Shown piece after piece: positions 25,968 through 34,139 of a stretch of DNA of 64,000 nucleotides. Numbering within the stretch: position 1 is the first letter of the stretch; each line of letters starts with the position of its first letter. Below the pieces are notes generated by a model, which worked only from the letters and a program-made list of their open reading frames with translations, was not told the origin of the DNA and did no database searches. The position numbers were made by a program, and so were the translations under genes. Origin of the DNA: CAZOEL01 sp964578835 (GTDB lineage Bacteria > Desulfobacterota > Syntrophobacteria > Syntrophobacterales > Syntrophobacteraceae); assembly GCA_964578835.1 (NCBI GenBank), contig CAZOEL010000011.1, positions 1 through 64,000 of the forward strand, read 5' to 3'.

Positions 25968-27722
25968 ATGAATGAAAATGATAAATCTCCCGCGAAAATG
26001 GCCTTTCAGAGGATATTTCCTCTTTTGAAGCCTCATAAAAAAAGGATCGCCCTTGTTGTGGCCTGCATGCTCGGAGCCTCGGGCTTTTCGGCTGCGACGG
26101 CCTACCTCATCAAGCCTGCCATGGACGAGATCTTTGTCGCTAAGGATCTCCTTATGCTCAAAGTCATCCCGTTCTTGTTTCTGGTTGTCACCCTCTTCAA
26201 TGGGCTTTGTGAATGGGGAAGCGATTACAACTTGAAATTCGTCGGGCTTTCGGTTGTTTCACACTTGAGGCGAAAGCTTTACGATCATATACAAGATATG
26301 CCCGTTTCTTTTTTCGACCGAATGCCGACCGGGATGCTCATGAGTCGCATCACGAGCGACGTGAATGAAATTACGGGCGCCGTGACCAAAGGGCTCACCG
26401 GGTTCGTTCGAGATCTCTTCACCATAATCGGTCTTCTTTTCGTCATTTTCTACCAGAACTGGCAGTTGGCTTCGATCGGCATCATAGTTCTGCCTGCAGT
26501 CGTTTACCCGCTTGTGAGATTTGGCTCCAGGATTCGAAAGCTCGCCACCAAAAGGCAAAAGGCGACCGCGAGCCTCAATATCATGCTGCATGAAACTTTG
26601 GGCGGCGCTCGAATAGTCAAGGCTTTCGGCATGGAGGATTATGAAAAAAAACGGTTTGCAGAGAAAAACGAGCGTGTTCTCGGTTACATGCTGAAGTCGG
26701 AATGGGTCGACGCCATCTCCTCGCCCGTGGTGGGGTTCCTTGGCGCCCTGGCCATTGCCGCCGTAATAGGCTTTGGAGGTTATCAGGTGATCAATGGGAT
26801 ATCGACCCCCGGCACCTTCTTTTCGTTTCTCGGAGCGATTTTGATGCTCTACAGGCCCCTCAAGGATATGAGCAAGGTCAACAACGTCTTGCAGAGGGGC
26901 GTCGCATCTACGATAAGAGTCTACGATGTTCTCGATCTGAAAAGCCCCATGGTGGAAAAGCCGGATGCGATCGAGCTTCCCCCTATACGCAACAGCATCG
27001 ATTTTCGGAATGTATCCTTTTCCTACGAAAATAAGAGGGTGCTGGAAAATGTCGATCTGCACGTGAAGGCGGGCGAAGTCATTGCTCTGGTGGGGAGCAG
27101 CGGGGCAGGAAAGACGACAATGGTGAATCTTATACCCCGTTTCTATGATGTGAGCGAGGGCGCCATATTGATCGATGACCTTGATATTCGAGATGCGACG
27201 ATACGCTCCCTTCGAAATCAAATCGCCATAGTCACTCAGCAAAGCTTTCTTTTCAACGATTCGATTAGGAACAACATTGCCTACGGCGACTTTGACAAGA
27301 ACGACGCTGGCATCATCACCGCGGCCAAAGCCGCCTACGCCTACGATTTCATCACGCAGATGCCGGAAGGTTTCGATACGGTAATAGGCGAACAGGGGGT
27401 GAAGCTTTCCGGAGGTCAGAGACAACGCCTTTGCATCGCGCGAGCGATCTTCAAAAATGCGCCCATCCTCATCCTCGATGAAGCGACCTCTTCTCTCGAC
27501 AGCGAGTCCGAGCTCGAAGTGCAGATGGCTTTGGATAACCTGATGCAGGGCCGCACGACCTTTGTCATCGCCCACAGGCTTTCCACCATTCAGTCCGCCA
27601 CTCGCATTCTTGTTCTATCGAACGGAAAGATCGTCGAAGAAGGGACCCAGACCAGCCTCTTGCGCGAGGATGGCGAGTATCGGCGGCTTTATGACATCCA
27701 GTTCATGAAAATGTCCGTTTAA
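25968..27722 (+). CDS. msbA: MsbA-type lipid A/glycolipid ABC exporter
   Basis: A 584-residue half-transporter with an N-terminal six-helix ABC exporter domain (about 20-310) and a C-terminal ATPase domain. Walker A is LVGSSGAGKTT near 373-383, the signature LSGGQRQR is near 480, Walker B ILILDEATSSLD is near 500-511, and the H-loop is FVIAHRLST. Length and the coupling-helix region match MsbA, which flips lipid A-core from the inner to the outer leaflet. It lies downstream of a sulfotransferase and near GT9 and GT2 glycosyltransferases. A related heterologous lipid or glycan exporter is also possible. Confidence 0.9.
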   Translation: MNENDKSPAKMAFQRIFPLLKPHKKRIALVVACMLGASGFSAATAYLIKPAMDEIFVAKDLLMLKVIPFLFLVVTLFNGLCEWGSDYNLKFVGLSVVSHLRRKLYDHIQDMPVSFFDRMPTGMLMSRITSDVNEITGAVTKGLTGFVRDLFTIIGLLFVIFYQNWQLASIGIIVLPAVVYPLVRFGSRIRKLATKRQKATASLNIMLHETLGGARIVKAFGMEDYEKKRFAEKNERVLGYMLKSEWVDAISSPVVGFLGALAIAAVIGFGGYQVINGISTPGTFFSFLGAILMLYRPLKDMSKVNNVLQRGVASTIRVYDVLDLKSPMVEKPDAIELPPIRNSIDFRNVSFSYENKRVLENVDLHVKAGEVIALVGSSGAGKTTMVNLIPRFYDVSEGAILIDDLDIRDATIRSLRNQIAIVTQQSFLFNDSIRNNIAYGDFDKNDAGIITAAKAAYAYDFITQMPEGFDTVIGEQGVKLSGGQRQRLCIARAIFKNAPILILDEATSSLDSESELEVQMALDNLMQGRTTFVIAHRLSTIQSATRILVLSNGKIVEEGTQTSLLREDGEYRRLYDIQFMKMSV

Positions 27723-27779
27723 CGAAAGATCTTGAGGCAACGGAGGCTTTACGGAGCATTTCGCGAAAAGGGCCTGCTT

Positions 27780-28802
27780 TTACTTTGGGCTTTCTCTGTC
27801 TTTGCGGACTCTGTTTCGCAAGATATTGCCCGATATGAATAAGGCATGGAGATAATATTTGATGTTCCATGGATTGTGGCTGATGGCGTTAGAAATCGCC
27901 GAGAAGGCTTCTCGGTATCGTGAGAGACTGCAGAGCGCCTTTGAGATATTCCAGGACTGAGCGGCTACGCGTTTCTTTATCATGTTGCGGTGCGGCTTTA
28001 GGGCTGGCGCCGCGAGAAGCTTGGAATAAAGCAGGAGTTTTTCTCTCTTGCCCGGCAACTCCATAGAGGATGTGTTGGAGCCGTGTCTTCGGTGATGGAT
28101 CAGCGCGTCGTCGATAAAGCCCAGCCGGGTGACTTGCGCAAGTCGAATAGTGATGTCCAGGTCTTCATAATACCTGAACTCCTCATCAAAGCCTCCCAGA
28201 TCCAAGAGAATGGAACGTCTGAACAGACCCGTAGCCACAATGGGACGCGCGCCCTTGAGCAGCATAACCAGCGGGTAATGGGCGAGACACATTTGTTTGT
28301 CCCTGGCTTTGAGAAGGGGCTTGACGTATTGTCCGCCGCTGTCCACTACTGTCCCGTCGCCGAAGACCGCGCCATGGTCCGGATGCTCGACCAGAAATTG
28401 CACTCTTTTTTCAACGCTGTCCACTGGAAGAAAGTCGTCGGAAGCGAGCTCGCAGATGAGCTCCCCTCGCGCTTCCCTGAGTCCCATATTCAGCGACTTC
28501 GGCAACCCGCTGTTCCTTTTACGGATGAACCTGAACTTACACCCATCCCGCAGAAGCCCTTCGATGACAGCCGCGGTTCCGTCTGTGGAGCCGTCGTCGA
28601 TGACGATCGGCTCGATCCTGGGATAGGTCTGATCGAGAACGCTCTCGATCGCTTGAGCGACGAAGTTCACATGGTTGTACGAGGGGATGATAACGCTCAC
28701 CAGAGGTAATTTCGTCCGCGATTCCGTACTGCAGCTACTGTTCATTACAACTTGCCTTTTCGATCCATTCAAATGCAAACTGTCTACTCGTATTTCCATC
28801 AT
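27780..28802 (-). CDS. GT2-family glycosyltransferase
   Basis: About 340 residues from ATG 28802; an in-frame ATG near 28745 (MNSSCSTESR) after AAAAGG would remove 19 residues and is equally plausible. The GT-A nucleotide-sugar domain starts PLVSVIIPSYNHVNFVAQAI, with EPIVIDDGSTDGTAAVIEGL and the metal-binding region CELASDDFLPVDS. The acceptor region has YYEDLDITIRLA. The C-terminal ~90 residues are helical and end in a weak hydrophobic stretch. It is convergent with msbA. A role in assembling the surface glycan of this locus is inferred. Confidence 0.88.
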   Translation of the reverse strand: MMEIRVDSLHLNGSKRQVVMNSSCSTESRTKLPLVSVIIPSYNHVNFVAQAIESVLDQTYPRIEPIVIDDGSTDGTAAVIEGLLRDGCKFRFIRKRNSGLPKSLNMGLREARGELICELASDDFLPVDSVEKRVQFLVEHPDHGAVFGDGTVVDSGGQYVKPLLKARDKQMCLAHYPLVMLLKGARPIVATGLFRRSILLDLGGFDEEFRYYEDLDITIRLAQVTRLGFIDDALIHHRRHGSNTSSMELPGKREKLLLYSKLLAAPALKPHRNMIKKRVAAQSWNISKALCSLSRYREAFSAISNAISHNPWNIKYYLHALFISGNILRNRVRKDRESPK

Positions 28803-28995
28803 CGCCAAGTTAAATCAAAATCCATGCTGTCGACAAGAAAAATGTCGCAGGAGCTATCGGCGAAAGTTGTGCAAGGCATTGAGCGCACTTTCAATCTCCA
28901 ATATTATGTGGCGATTGGCCTGATTCTTGATATATAATGGCGAATCTTCATCGAAGATAGAATGATAAGAGCGCCATAAAGCAGTGGAGGGAGAA

Positions 28996-29652
28996 GTGGA
29001 AGTAGTGATTGAAAAAGACGAGCCGAAAGCCAGCAACATATTTCCCTACGAGTCGATAGTGAAGTGCTCGCAACGACATGTGCTCAACGGCCATCGAAGC
29101 GCCCTTTTATGGTTTACCGGCCTTTCGGGAAGCGGCAAATCCACTTTGGCGCATGCGGTCGAAGCCAGCCTGCATGAGCTTGGAGTTCGAAGCTATGTGC
29201 TGGACGGCGACAATATTCGCTGTGGCTTGAACAAAGATCTCGGACTGAGTCATGAAGACCGCAAAGAGAATGTCCGGCGGATAGCTGAAGTCGCCAAGCT
29301 CATGGTCGATTCAGGCATTCTGGTTTTTGCCGCCTTCATTGCTCCTTTCCGTGAGAGCAGGGACTTTGTTCGCCGACTCATGTCCGGATTTCCATACTAC
29401 GAATGCTACGTGAAATGTTCGCTGGACGCTTGTGAAACTCGCGATCCGAAAGGGCTCTACAAAAAGGCCCGTAGCGGCGAGATCAAAGACATGACCGGCA
29501 TTTCTTCACCCTATGAGGAGCCCGAAAGTCCGGATCTCATAATCAATACGGACCAACTTACGCTGGATCAGTCAGTCGATATGGTTATCAACTTTCTCGT
29601 GAAGAGCAGAATTGTCATGCGCTGGGACATCGAGTCCTGCGAGCCGCGTTAG
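28996..29652 (+). CDS. cysC: Adenylylsulfate (APS) kinase
   Basis: About 218 residues. The GTG at 28996 lies 5 bases after GGAGG; GTG codons at 28984 and 29005 are alternatives. The P-loop is FTGLSGSGKST (about 40-50), followed by YVLDGDNIRCGLNKDLGLSH and the family signature RDPKGLYKKARSGEIKDMTG. It makes PAPS from APS and ATP, the donor for the two sulfotransferases nearby. At the position of the phosphoserine described in E. coli CysC (Ser109 in FISP) this protein has alanine (FIAPFRES). Its stop codon overlaps the stop of the convergent hydrolase gene (29649-29652). Confidence 0.93.
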   Translation: MEVVIEKDEPKASNIFPYESIVKCSQRHVLNGHRSALLWFTGLSGSGKSTLAHAVEASLHELGVRSYVLDGDNIRCGLNKDLGLSHEDRKENVRRIAEVAKLMVDSGILVFAAFIAPFRESRDFVRRLMSGFPYYECYVKCSLDACETRDPKGLYKKARSGEIKDMTGISSPYEEPESPDLIINTDQLTLDQSVDMVINFLVKSRIVMRWDIESCEPR

Positions 29653-30548
29653 ACAACAGCTTCGGTTTGTCTCGCTTCCTTTTGAGCCAGGCATATTTTC
29701 TTTAGATAGTCGACGACATATTTCGCCGTGCCCGGATCGAAGACCATCGCCAGGTGACTCACGGGCGCGGATTCGTAATGGGTCCATGCATTGTGGTTCA
29801 CCCTGAGAGCGGAGTAGGGGAGGACCATCGTGTCTATGGGCGAAAAGATTGCAAGGCGATGGATTTTACCGGATGGCGCAGCTTTCTCCAGTTCCCGGAT
29901 CAAGGCGCCGCGATAGGCAAGGCTTCTCGCCAGCTTTCCCATGGCCATAGCCGCCAGTTGGGATCCTTGATGCGGCGCCCCGAGGGTGACTACCGCCAGC
30001 ACTTTTTTTTCACTTCCCGCTTTGTCCGCAAAAGCCCTGCACAGAAGTCCTCCCAGGCTATGTCCGATTAGAATGACGGGTTGTCCCGGGCAAAGCTCGG
30101 ATACCTTGGAGATCAAGCCGTTCAAAGCATTCAGCGCATCTTCAAAAGAGCACTTCCAACTGTTGTAGCCAAGCGAAAATAGATTGGCGAAGCCGGCTTT
30201 CTTCAGATGATGGCGGAAGAGGAGCCACCCGCTGGGATTGTGCCACAAGCCGTGAACGAGGACCACCGGGGGAGTGGCGCAGCCAATGTCCAGCGACGTA
30301 GGGATTCGGAGCTTCCGCAAAAATCCCAGTGGAAACAATAGCATGACCAGGACTATGGCAAGGTAGCTCAACGCCATGGCGCGCAGCAAAAGCAAATGGA
30401 TCTTCCCCTTGGAGAGCTCGTGGAGATAGTCGCGGTGTGAAGTGTTTACGATTGCAAACCAGAAGTATGAGTAATTGATCAGGACGAAGGCGAGGGGCAT
30501 GACAAAGAAAGGAAACGATGCGGCCAAAAAGAGTGTCATGAGCTTCAC
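29649..30548 (-). CDS. Membrane-anchored alpha/beta hydrolase (lipase-like)
   Basis: About 299 residues from the GTG at 30548, which overlaps the stop of the upstream HAD gene (GTGA) and follows AAAGGAG; ATG 30539 is an alternative. Two or three hydrophobic segments occupy residues 1-90 (LFLAASFPFFVMPLAFVLIN, LLLLRAMALSYLAIVLVMLL). The hydrolase domain has the oxyanion region PPVVLVHGLWHNPSGW, the nucleophile elbow LIGHSLGGLL, LGAPHQGSQL, the acid in FSPIDTMVLP and the catalytic His in SHLAMVFD. It resembles triacylglycerol lipases acting at the membrane. Substrate unknown. Co-transcribed with the HAD and thymidylate-synthase-like genes. Confidence 0.85.
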   Translation of the reverse strand: MKLMTLFLAASFPFFVMPLAFVLINYSYFWFAIVNTSHRDYLHELSKGKIHLLLLRAMALSYLAIVLVMLLFPLGFLRKLRIPTSLDIGCATPPVVLVHGLWHNPSGWLLFRHHLKKAGFANLFSLGYNSWKCSFEDALNALNGLISKVSELCPGQPVILIGHSLGGLLCRAFADKAGSEKKVLAVVTLGAPHQGSQLAAMAMGKLARSLAYRGALIRELEKAAPSGKIHRLAIFSPIDTMVLPYSALRVNHNAWTHYESAPVSHLAMVFDPGTAKYVVDYLKKICLAQKEARQTEAVV

Positions 30549-31243
30549 TTCCCAACTCCTTTCTTTTTCTGCACAAAGGGCAGTATTTCCTCGAGATCCA
30601 GAGCAACCCAATCAGGACTGCGTTTTTCGCCTCTCAATATTTGGACGAGAAGCTCTCTTTCAATCTCCGGACGGCTCAATACCCATATCGTGCGCATTCC
30701 GACTTGTTTTGCCGGTTCCATGTCCAATTCGTACACATCGCCGATCATCCAGCATTTCTCCGCCGGCCTGCCGGTCATCTGCACCGCATGTCGATAGAGA
30801 TCGAGCGAAGGTTTTTTCGCGCCTACCCTGTAGCTTAAAACAGTATAATCAAGCAAGCTCGTTATCTCTCTGCAAGCCCTGGAGAAACCGAGGAAAAACG
30901 GATGCCAGATGTTGGATATGACTCCGAGCCGAAATCCGTTCTCTTTGAGGGCTCTCAGTAGGGTAGTGGCCCCTCGGATTTCTCGCGCGCAATCGATCTG
31001 TTCCGCCCAGAGCCCTTCCACAGCGCTTTCAATCGCTGCGGGGTCCCTTCCCGGAAGCAGCCCCTGCAATACGAAAATAAGCGATGAAACGTCCGTGGCG
31101 GGATGCGTCATGATGGCTCGGCCAACCAGCTTCGTCTCTTTTTCGTTCAATCCGAGCCTCGATGCAAGCAGCCGCCTCGGCGATTGCTCCGCTCCCGTAA
31201 CCAGCGTATGCCCTATGTCAAAATAAATCGTCTCTGCGCCCAA
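30545..31243 (-). CDS. HAD-superfamily hydrolase
   Basis: A 232-residue HAD protein starting at TTG 31243, with AGGAG 8 bases upstream and only 5 bases after the preceding stop. Motif I is IYFDIGHTLV, with the nucleophile Asp but Gly at the +2 position, as in DxGN-type HAD phosphatases. Motif II is LGVISN, motif III Lys is in VGAKKPSLDLY, and motif IV is WMIGDVYELDMEPAKQVGM. The cap is helical (type C1). It most likely acts on a small phosphorylated metabolite; the substrate cannot be read. The gene is the middle of a three-gene operon. Confidence 0.85.
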   Translation of the reverse strand: MGAETIYFDIGHTLVTGAEQSPRRLLASRLGLNEKETKLVGRAIMTHPATDVSSLIFVLQGLLPGRDPAAIESAVEGLWAEQIDCAREIRGATTLLRALKENGFRLGVISNIWHPFFLGFSRACREITSLLDYTVLSYRVGAKKPSLDLYRHAVQMTGRPAEKCWMIGDVYELDMEPAKQVGMRTIWVLSRPEIERELLVQILRGEKRSPDWVALDLEEILPFVQKKKGVGK

Positions 31244-31248
31244 TGAGT

Positions 31249-32757
31249 CTACTCCTGAATATATTCTTTTCCCTCTCTCAACGCATTCTCAGCCCGAGCA
31301 AGCTGCCGACCGAGATAAATGGCGTGGCCGATATCGGACACCGCGCAATCTTTGCATATTTCATGCTGAATATAGCTAGCCTTCGGATGTCGATACCTTT
31401 TAAGCGTGAGATCTCCCTTCTGCTGCTCCACAACGATTGCTTCTCCATCCAGGGTTATCCTGAAATAACCGTTCGGATCTTCGTTGTAGCGAAAAACGGC
31501 TTCTCCCGCAACGATCGCCGCTCGATCCATCTGCCGCGCGTCGATCGTAATGGACTGGCTAAAGACCGTAATGGCTCCGGGCCTCATGCCGCATTGTCGC
31601 GCCACATGATCGAGGATCGCCATCAAACCGTAAAAATTGACCACCCAGGCGTCGAGGGCATTGTGCGTGCGGAAGGTTGCCGTGAGCGTGAGCCGGTTTT
31701 GAAAAAGCCGGAAGAATAGGGTTACGAGGCATGGATGGCCTTCGGAAGCAAGGAGATCGCGCCTCGGGTCCCATAGGACCGCATAGCTTTGGCGGTCCGC
31801 GGGGTCGCGCAATAGCCGCTCGACGATGACGTCAAGGCTGTCCAATCCGAAATAAGAGCGCAGCCTGTTTCCATATGAATAAGCTTCGTCTGCATTCAAG
31901 ACTCCGCTGAGGATATCATGCTGATAGCGCTCGAGATGATCCTTGCTGAATCCGAAAGGAGCGAGCTTCTCCGGATCGATCGGGCCGGGCTCTTCCACTA
32001 CGACCTTGATGTTCTGCAATTCACGACGCTTTCCCTTTGAGAGCTCAACGGGAACGCCGAAGCGATGAAGGCGGAAGATAAGCTCTTTCCATGCGCTCAG
32101 AGCGTCGAAAGCAACGATGGCATGCCCTCGGGGATTTCCGGGAAAGCATGAAAACACCGCTTCGGGGAGCGCTGCTTTTCGTCTTTCGGGACAAGGACCG
32201 GGAACCGGAGCATAGCTTTCGAGAAAAGCTCCGAAGGCTTCAAGGCTGGCGGCATCCTGAGCGCTTCCGATATTCAGGATTCGTGGCGGACGCTGGAAGG
32301 CCGCAGGCGTGACGAGGCTGTCCACAATGCGCGATGTTCCTTTTATTCGCATTGTCGCGGGAGCCTCCTCCTGGTCGGGCAATTCTTCGTAAGCAGCGTT
32401 TTCCGAGCCGATTGGCTCGAGACCTTCGGCGAAAAAGGCTGCAAGCTCATCGGCCGATCCGGAGCGGTTGCGGCCAAGGAGAATGAGCGTGTCAATCTGG
32501 GGATTATAGAGCAGGTTTCTCAAAAGCTCGCGAAGGCCGTTACCGTAGAGGGTTCCAACAACTGCAATCGGAGAGGCTTCGGGACGCAAGTCTATTCCGA
32601 ATTCCCGCATCCTGCCCATAACGTAGTCTACTCCCGACCACAGGGTGATGACTCCGATAGAGCCGAACGGGTTCACGACACAAAGCTTCTCAGCAAAATG
32701 CAGCGGCAGGAAACAATTGCCTCCAGCCAATGAGTCTTGTTTGGATCGTACTCTCAT
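31249..32757 (-). CDS. Thymidylate-synthase-like protein with N-terminal MtrA-like domain
   Basis: A 502-residue protein. The N-terminal ~190 residues resemble the domain found in methanogen thymidylate synthases and related to MtrA (SPIAVVGTLYGNGLRELLRN, PQIDTLILLGRNRSGSADEL). The C-terminal half has thymidylate-synthase features: YGNRLRSYFGLDSLDVIVER, WDPRRDLLASEGHPCLVTLF with the presumed catalytic Cys near 344, LTATFRTHNALDAWVVNFYG (the Arg and Asn positions) and a Gly-Ile/Val-rich end. It is about twice the length of bacterial ThyA. Whether it makes dTMP, and with which folate or pterin, is not known. It leads the operon with HAD and lipase-like genes. Confidence 0.68.
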   Translation of the reverse strand: MRVRSKQDSLAGGNCFLPLHFAEKLCVVNPFGSIGVITLWSGVDYVMGRMREFGIDLRPEASPIAVVGTLYGNGLRELLRNLLYNPQIDTLILLGRNRSGSADELAAFFAEGLEPIGSENAAYEELPDQEEAPATMRIKGTSRIVDSLVTPAAFQRPPRILNIGSAQDAASLEAFGAFLESYAPVPGPCPERRKAALPEAVFSCFPGNPRGHAIVAFDALSAWKELIFRLHRFGVPVELSKGKRRELQNIKVVVEEPGPIDPEKLAPFGFSKDHLERYQHDILSGVLNADEAYSYGNRLRSYFGLDSLDVIVERLLRDPADRQSYAVLWDPRRDLLASEGHPCLVTLFFRLFQNRLTLTATFRTHNALDAWVVNFYGLMAILDHVARQCGMRPGAITVFSQSITIDARQMDRAAIVAGEAVFRYNEDPNGYFRITLDGEAIVVEQQKGDLTLKRYRHPKASYIQHEICKDCAVSDIGHAIYLGRQLARAENALREGKEYIQE

Positions 32758-32778
32758 TATATTAATCTTTCATCAGCA

Positions 32779-32806
32779 TTTTCTTCTTTAAAATAAGTGT
32801 TATACT
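32779..32806 (+). promoter_or_regulatory. Candidate promoter for the small RNA upstream of the glycosyltransferase gene
   Basis: TATACT at 32801-32806 is a good -10 element. The -35 region about 16-17 bases upstream is a weak T-rich match (TTTTCT at 32779-32784). A start near 32813 would lie just before the GGAGAGG stem described next. Confidence 0.35.
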
Positions 32807-32812
32807 AAATAT

Positions 32813-32899
32813 TGGAGAGGCATTTAACCTCCTCGTCTCCTCCTTTTGCTTCTCCCTTGGGAGTCGGGTTTCCCCTCCTTTTCCCGGCTCCCTTTTTTT
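32813..32899 (+). ncRNA. Candidate small RNA with repeated C-rich anti-Shine-Dalgarno motifs
   Basis: In the gap between divergent genes, a predicted ~87-base transcript would begin with GGAGAGG (32814-32820), able to pair with CCT...CTCC just downstream. It continues with pyrimidine-rich single-stranded blocks (CTCCTCC, CTTCTCCC) and ends in a strong intrinsic terminator whose loop is TTTCCCCTCCTTTT. Runs of CCUCC complementary to ribosome binding sites, exposed in loops, are typical of trans-acting repressor RNAs. It could alternatively be a leader/attenuator of the glycosyltransferase gene, 120 bases downstream. Confidence 0.4.
32859..32899 (+). terminator. Rho-independent terminator of the candidate small RNA
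   Basis: The stem GGGAGTCGGG (32859-32868) pairs with CCCGGCTCCC (32883-32892) over 10 pairs with one T-G wobble. The loop has 14 bases and is followed by seven T residues (32893-32899). Confidence 0.75.
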
Positions 32900-33022
32900 C
32901 TTGTTCCTCAATACGCCGGCACAGTCTCTTTGACTCATTGCATGGCCTGCCCTATATTCCTATCTGAATGCTCGAACTGATCGCTTCCATACTTTCTATT
33001 CACCGAATTATCAGGTGCATGA

Positions 33023-34126
33023 ATGAGCCCGAAGAAAATAAACATCGCCTATTATATAACGCCTCACGGCTTCGGCCATGCCGTTCGTTCTCTCGAGATA
33101 ATAAAAGAGCTGATTTCCAATGATCATGGCGCAGAGGTCCTGTTGGTTTCCAATATTCCGGAATTCCTTGTGGAACAGAATGTCGGCAAGGCGCTTCCTT
33201 ATAGAAGAAGGCGCCTCGACATCGGTCTCGTTCAGCGCGACAGCCTTCAATTCGACCTTCAGGCAAGCCTCGAGGCGCTGGAAAAGCTTCGCAGCGACCG
33301 GGATGCTTTGATTGCTGAGGAGGTTCATTTCCTAAAAGAAGAGAGGGCGGATCTCGTCGTCTGCGATATTCCCTTTCTTCCATTCTTTGCCGCTGCAAAG
33401 ATCGGAATCCCCTCGGCAGGCGTCAGCAATTTTACATGGGACTGGATTTATAGCGCCTATGCCGCGACAGACGAGCGGTGGGGCTCTATCATCTCCTGGA
33501 TACGGGAGGGATACGCAAAATGCGGCCTCTTCCTGCAGTTGCCGATGCACGGAGATTGCTCGGCCTGTCCGAGCATTCGAGACGTCCCTCTTGTAGCCCG
33601 GCATGCGACGAGGAAGCCCGAAGAGGTTAGACAAATCCTCAAATGTCCGCCTGAGAGCAAGCTCTATCTCATCTCCTTTGCCGATCTCGATCTTGATGAA
33701 GAAGCGCAAGCGAGCGTAGAAAGGATAAAGGATGCGGTATTTCTCTATAAACATCCCCTGCGATATAACCTCTCGAACGGAATCTCTCTGGATGACCTCG
33801 ACCTTTCGTATGCCGATGTCGTCGCCGCCGTGGATGCGGTTATTACAAAGCCCGGTTACGGAATCGTTTCTGATTGCCTGGCGCATGGCGTCCCTATGAT
33901 ATACACGGACAGAGGCCATTTTCCCGAATATGCATTCCTGGTGGCTGAAATAGAGCGCTCGCTTACTTCGGTTTATATTAAATCCGAAGAGATCTATTCA
34001 GGCGCCTGGGAGGAAGCGATCGGAAAAATAGGGGCTCTGCCGCGGCGAGCGCCCGATATAAGAACGGATGGAGCGAAGGTCTGCGCGCAGTTGCTGAATG
34101 AAAGAGCCGATGCTGAACGATCATGA
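33023..34126 (+). CDS. GT-B glycosyltransferase-like protein (MurG/arabinokinase N-domain type)
   Basis: A 367-residue protein with two Rossmann-like lobes. The N-terminus INIAYYITPHGFGHAVRSLEIIKEL carries the GFGHAxR signature of the glycosyltransferase domain found in MurG relatives and ahead of L-arabinokinases. ADLVVCDIPFLPFFAAAKIG and GVSNFTWDWIYSAY are also seen in that group. The C-terminal lobe has YADVVAAVDAVITKPGYGIV and SDCLAHGVPMIYTDRGHFPE, the nucleotide-sugar binding region. Function is probably transfer from, or release of, a sugar nucleotide. It precedes the Smr gene by 13 bases. Confidence 0.75.
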   Translation: MSPKKINIAYYITPHGFGHAVRSLEIIKELISNDHGAEVLLVSNIPEFLVEQNVGKALPYRRRRLDIGLVQRDSLQFDLQASLEALEKLRSDRDALIAEEVHFLKEERADLVVCDIPFLPFFAAAKIGIPSAGVSNFTWDWIYSAYAATDERWGSIISWIREGYAKCGLFLQLPMHGDCSACPSIRDVPLVARHATRKPEEVRQILKCPPESKLYLISFADLDLDEEAQASVERIKDAVFLYKHPLRYNLSNGISLDDLDLSYADVVAAVDAVITKPGYGIVSDCLAHGVPMIYTDRGHFPEYAFLVAEIERSLTSVYIKSEEIYSGAWEEAIGKIGALPRRAPDIRTDGAKVCAQLLNERADAERS

Positions 34127-34139
34127 AATGGAGCGTCCC

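Noticed and set aside
26259..27575. Minus-strand open frame opposite msbA
   Set aside because: Composition is that of a shadow of the ABC transporter; no domain features.
30545..31243. HAD protein called inactive because motif I is DIG rather than DxD
   Set aside because: Active HAD phosphatases with DxGN-type motif I exist, so the Gly at +2 is not evidence of inactivity.
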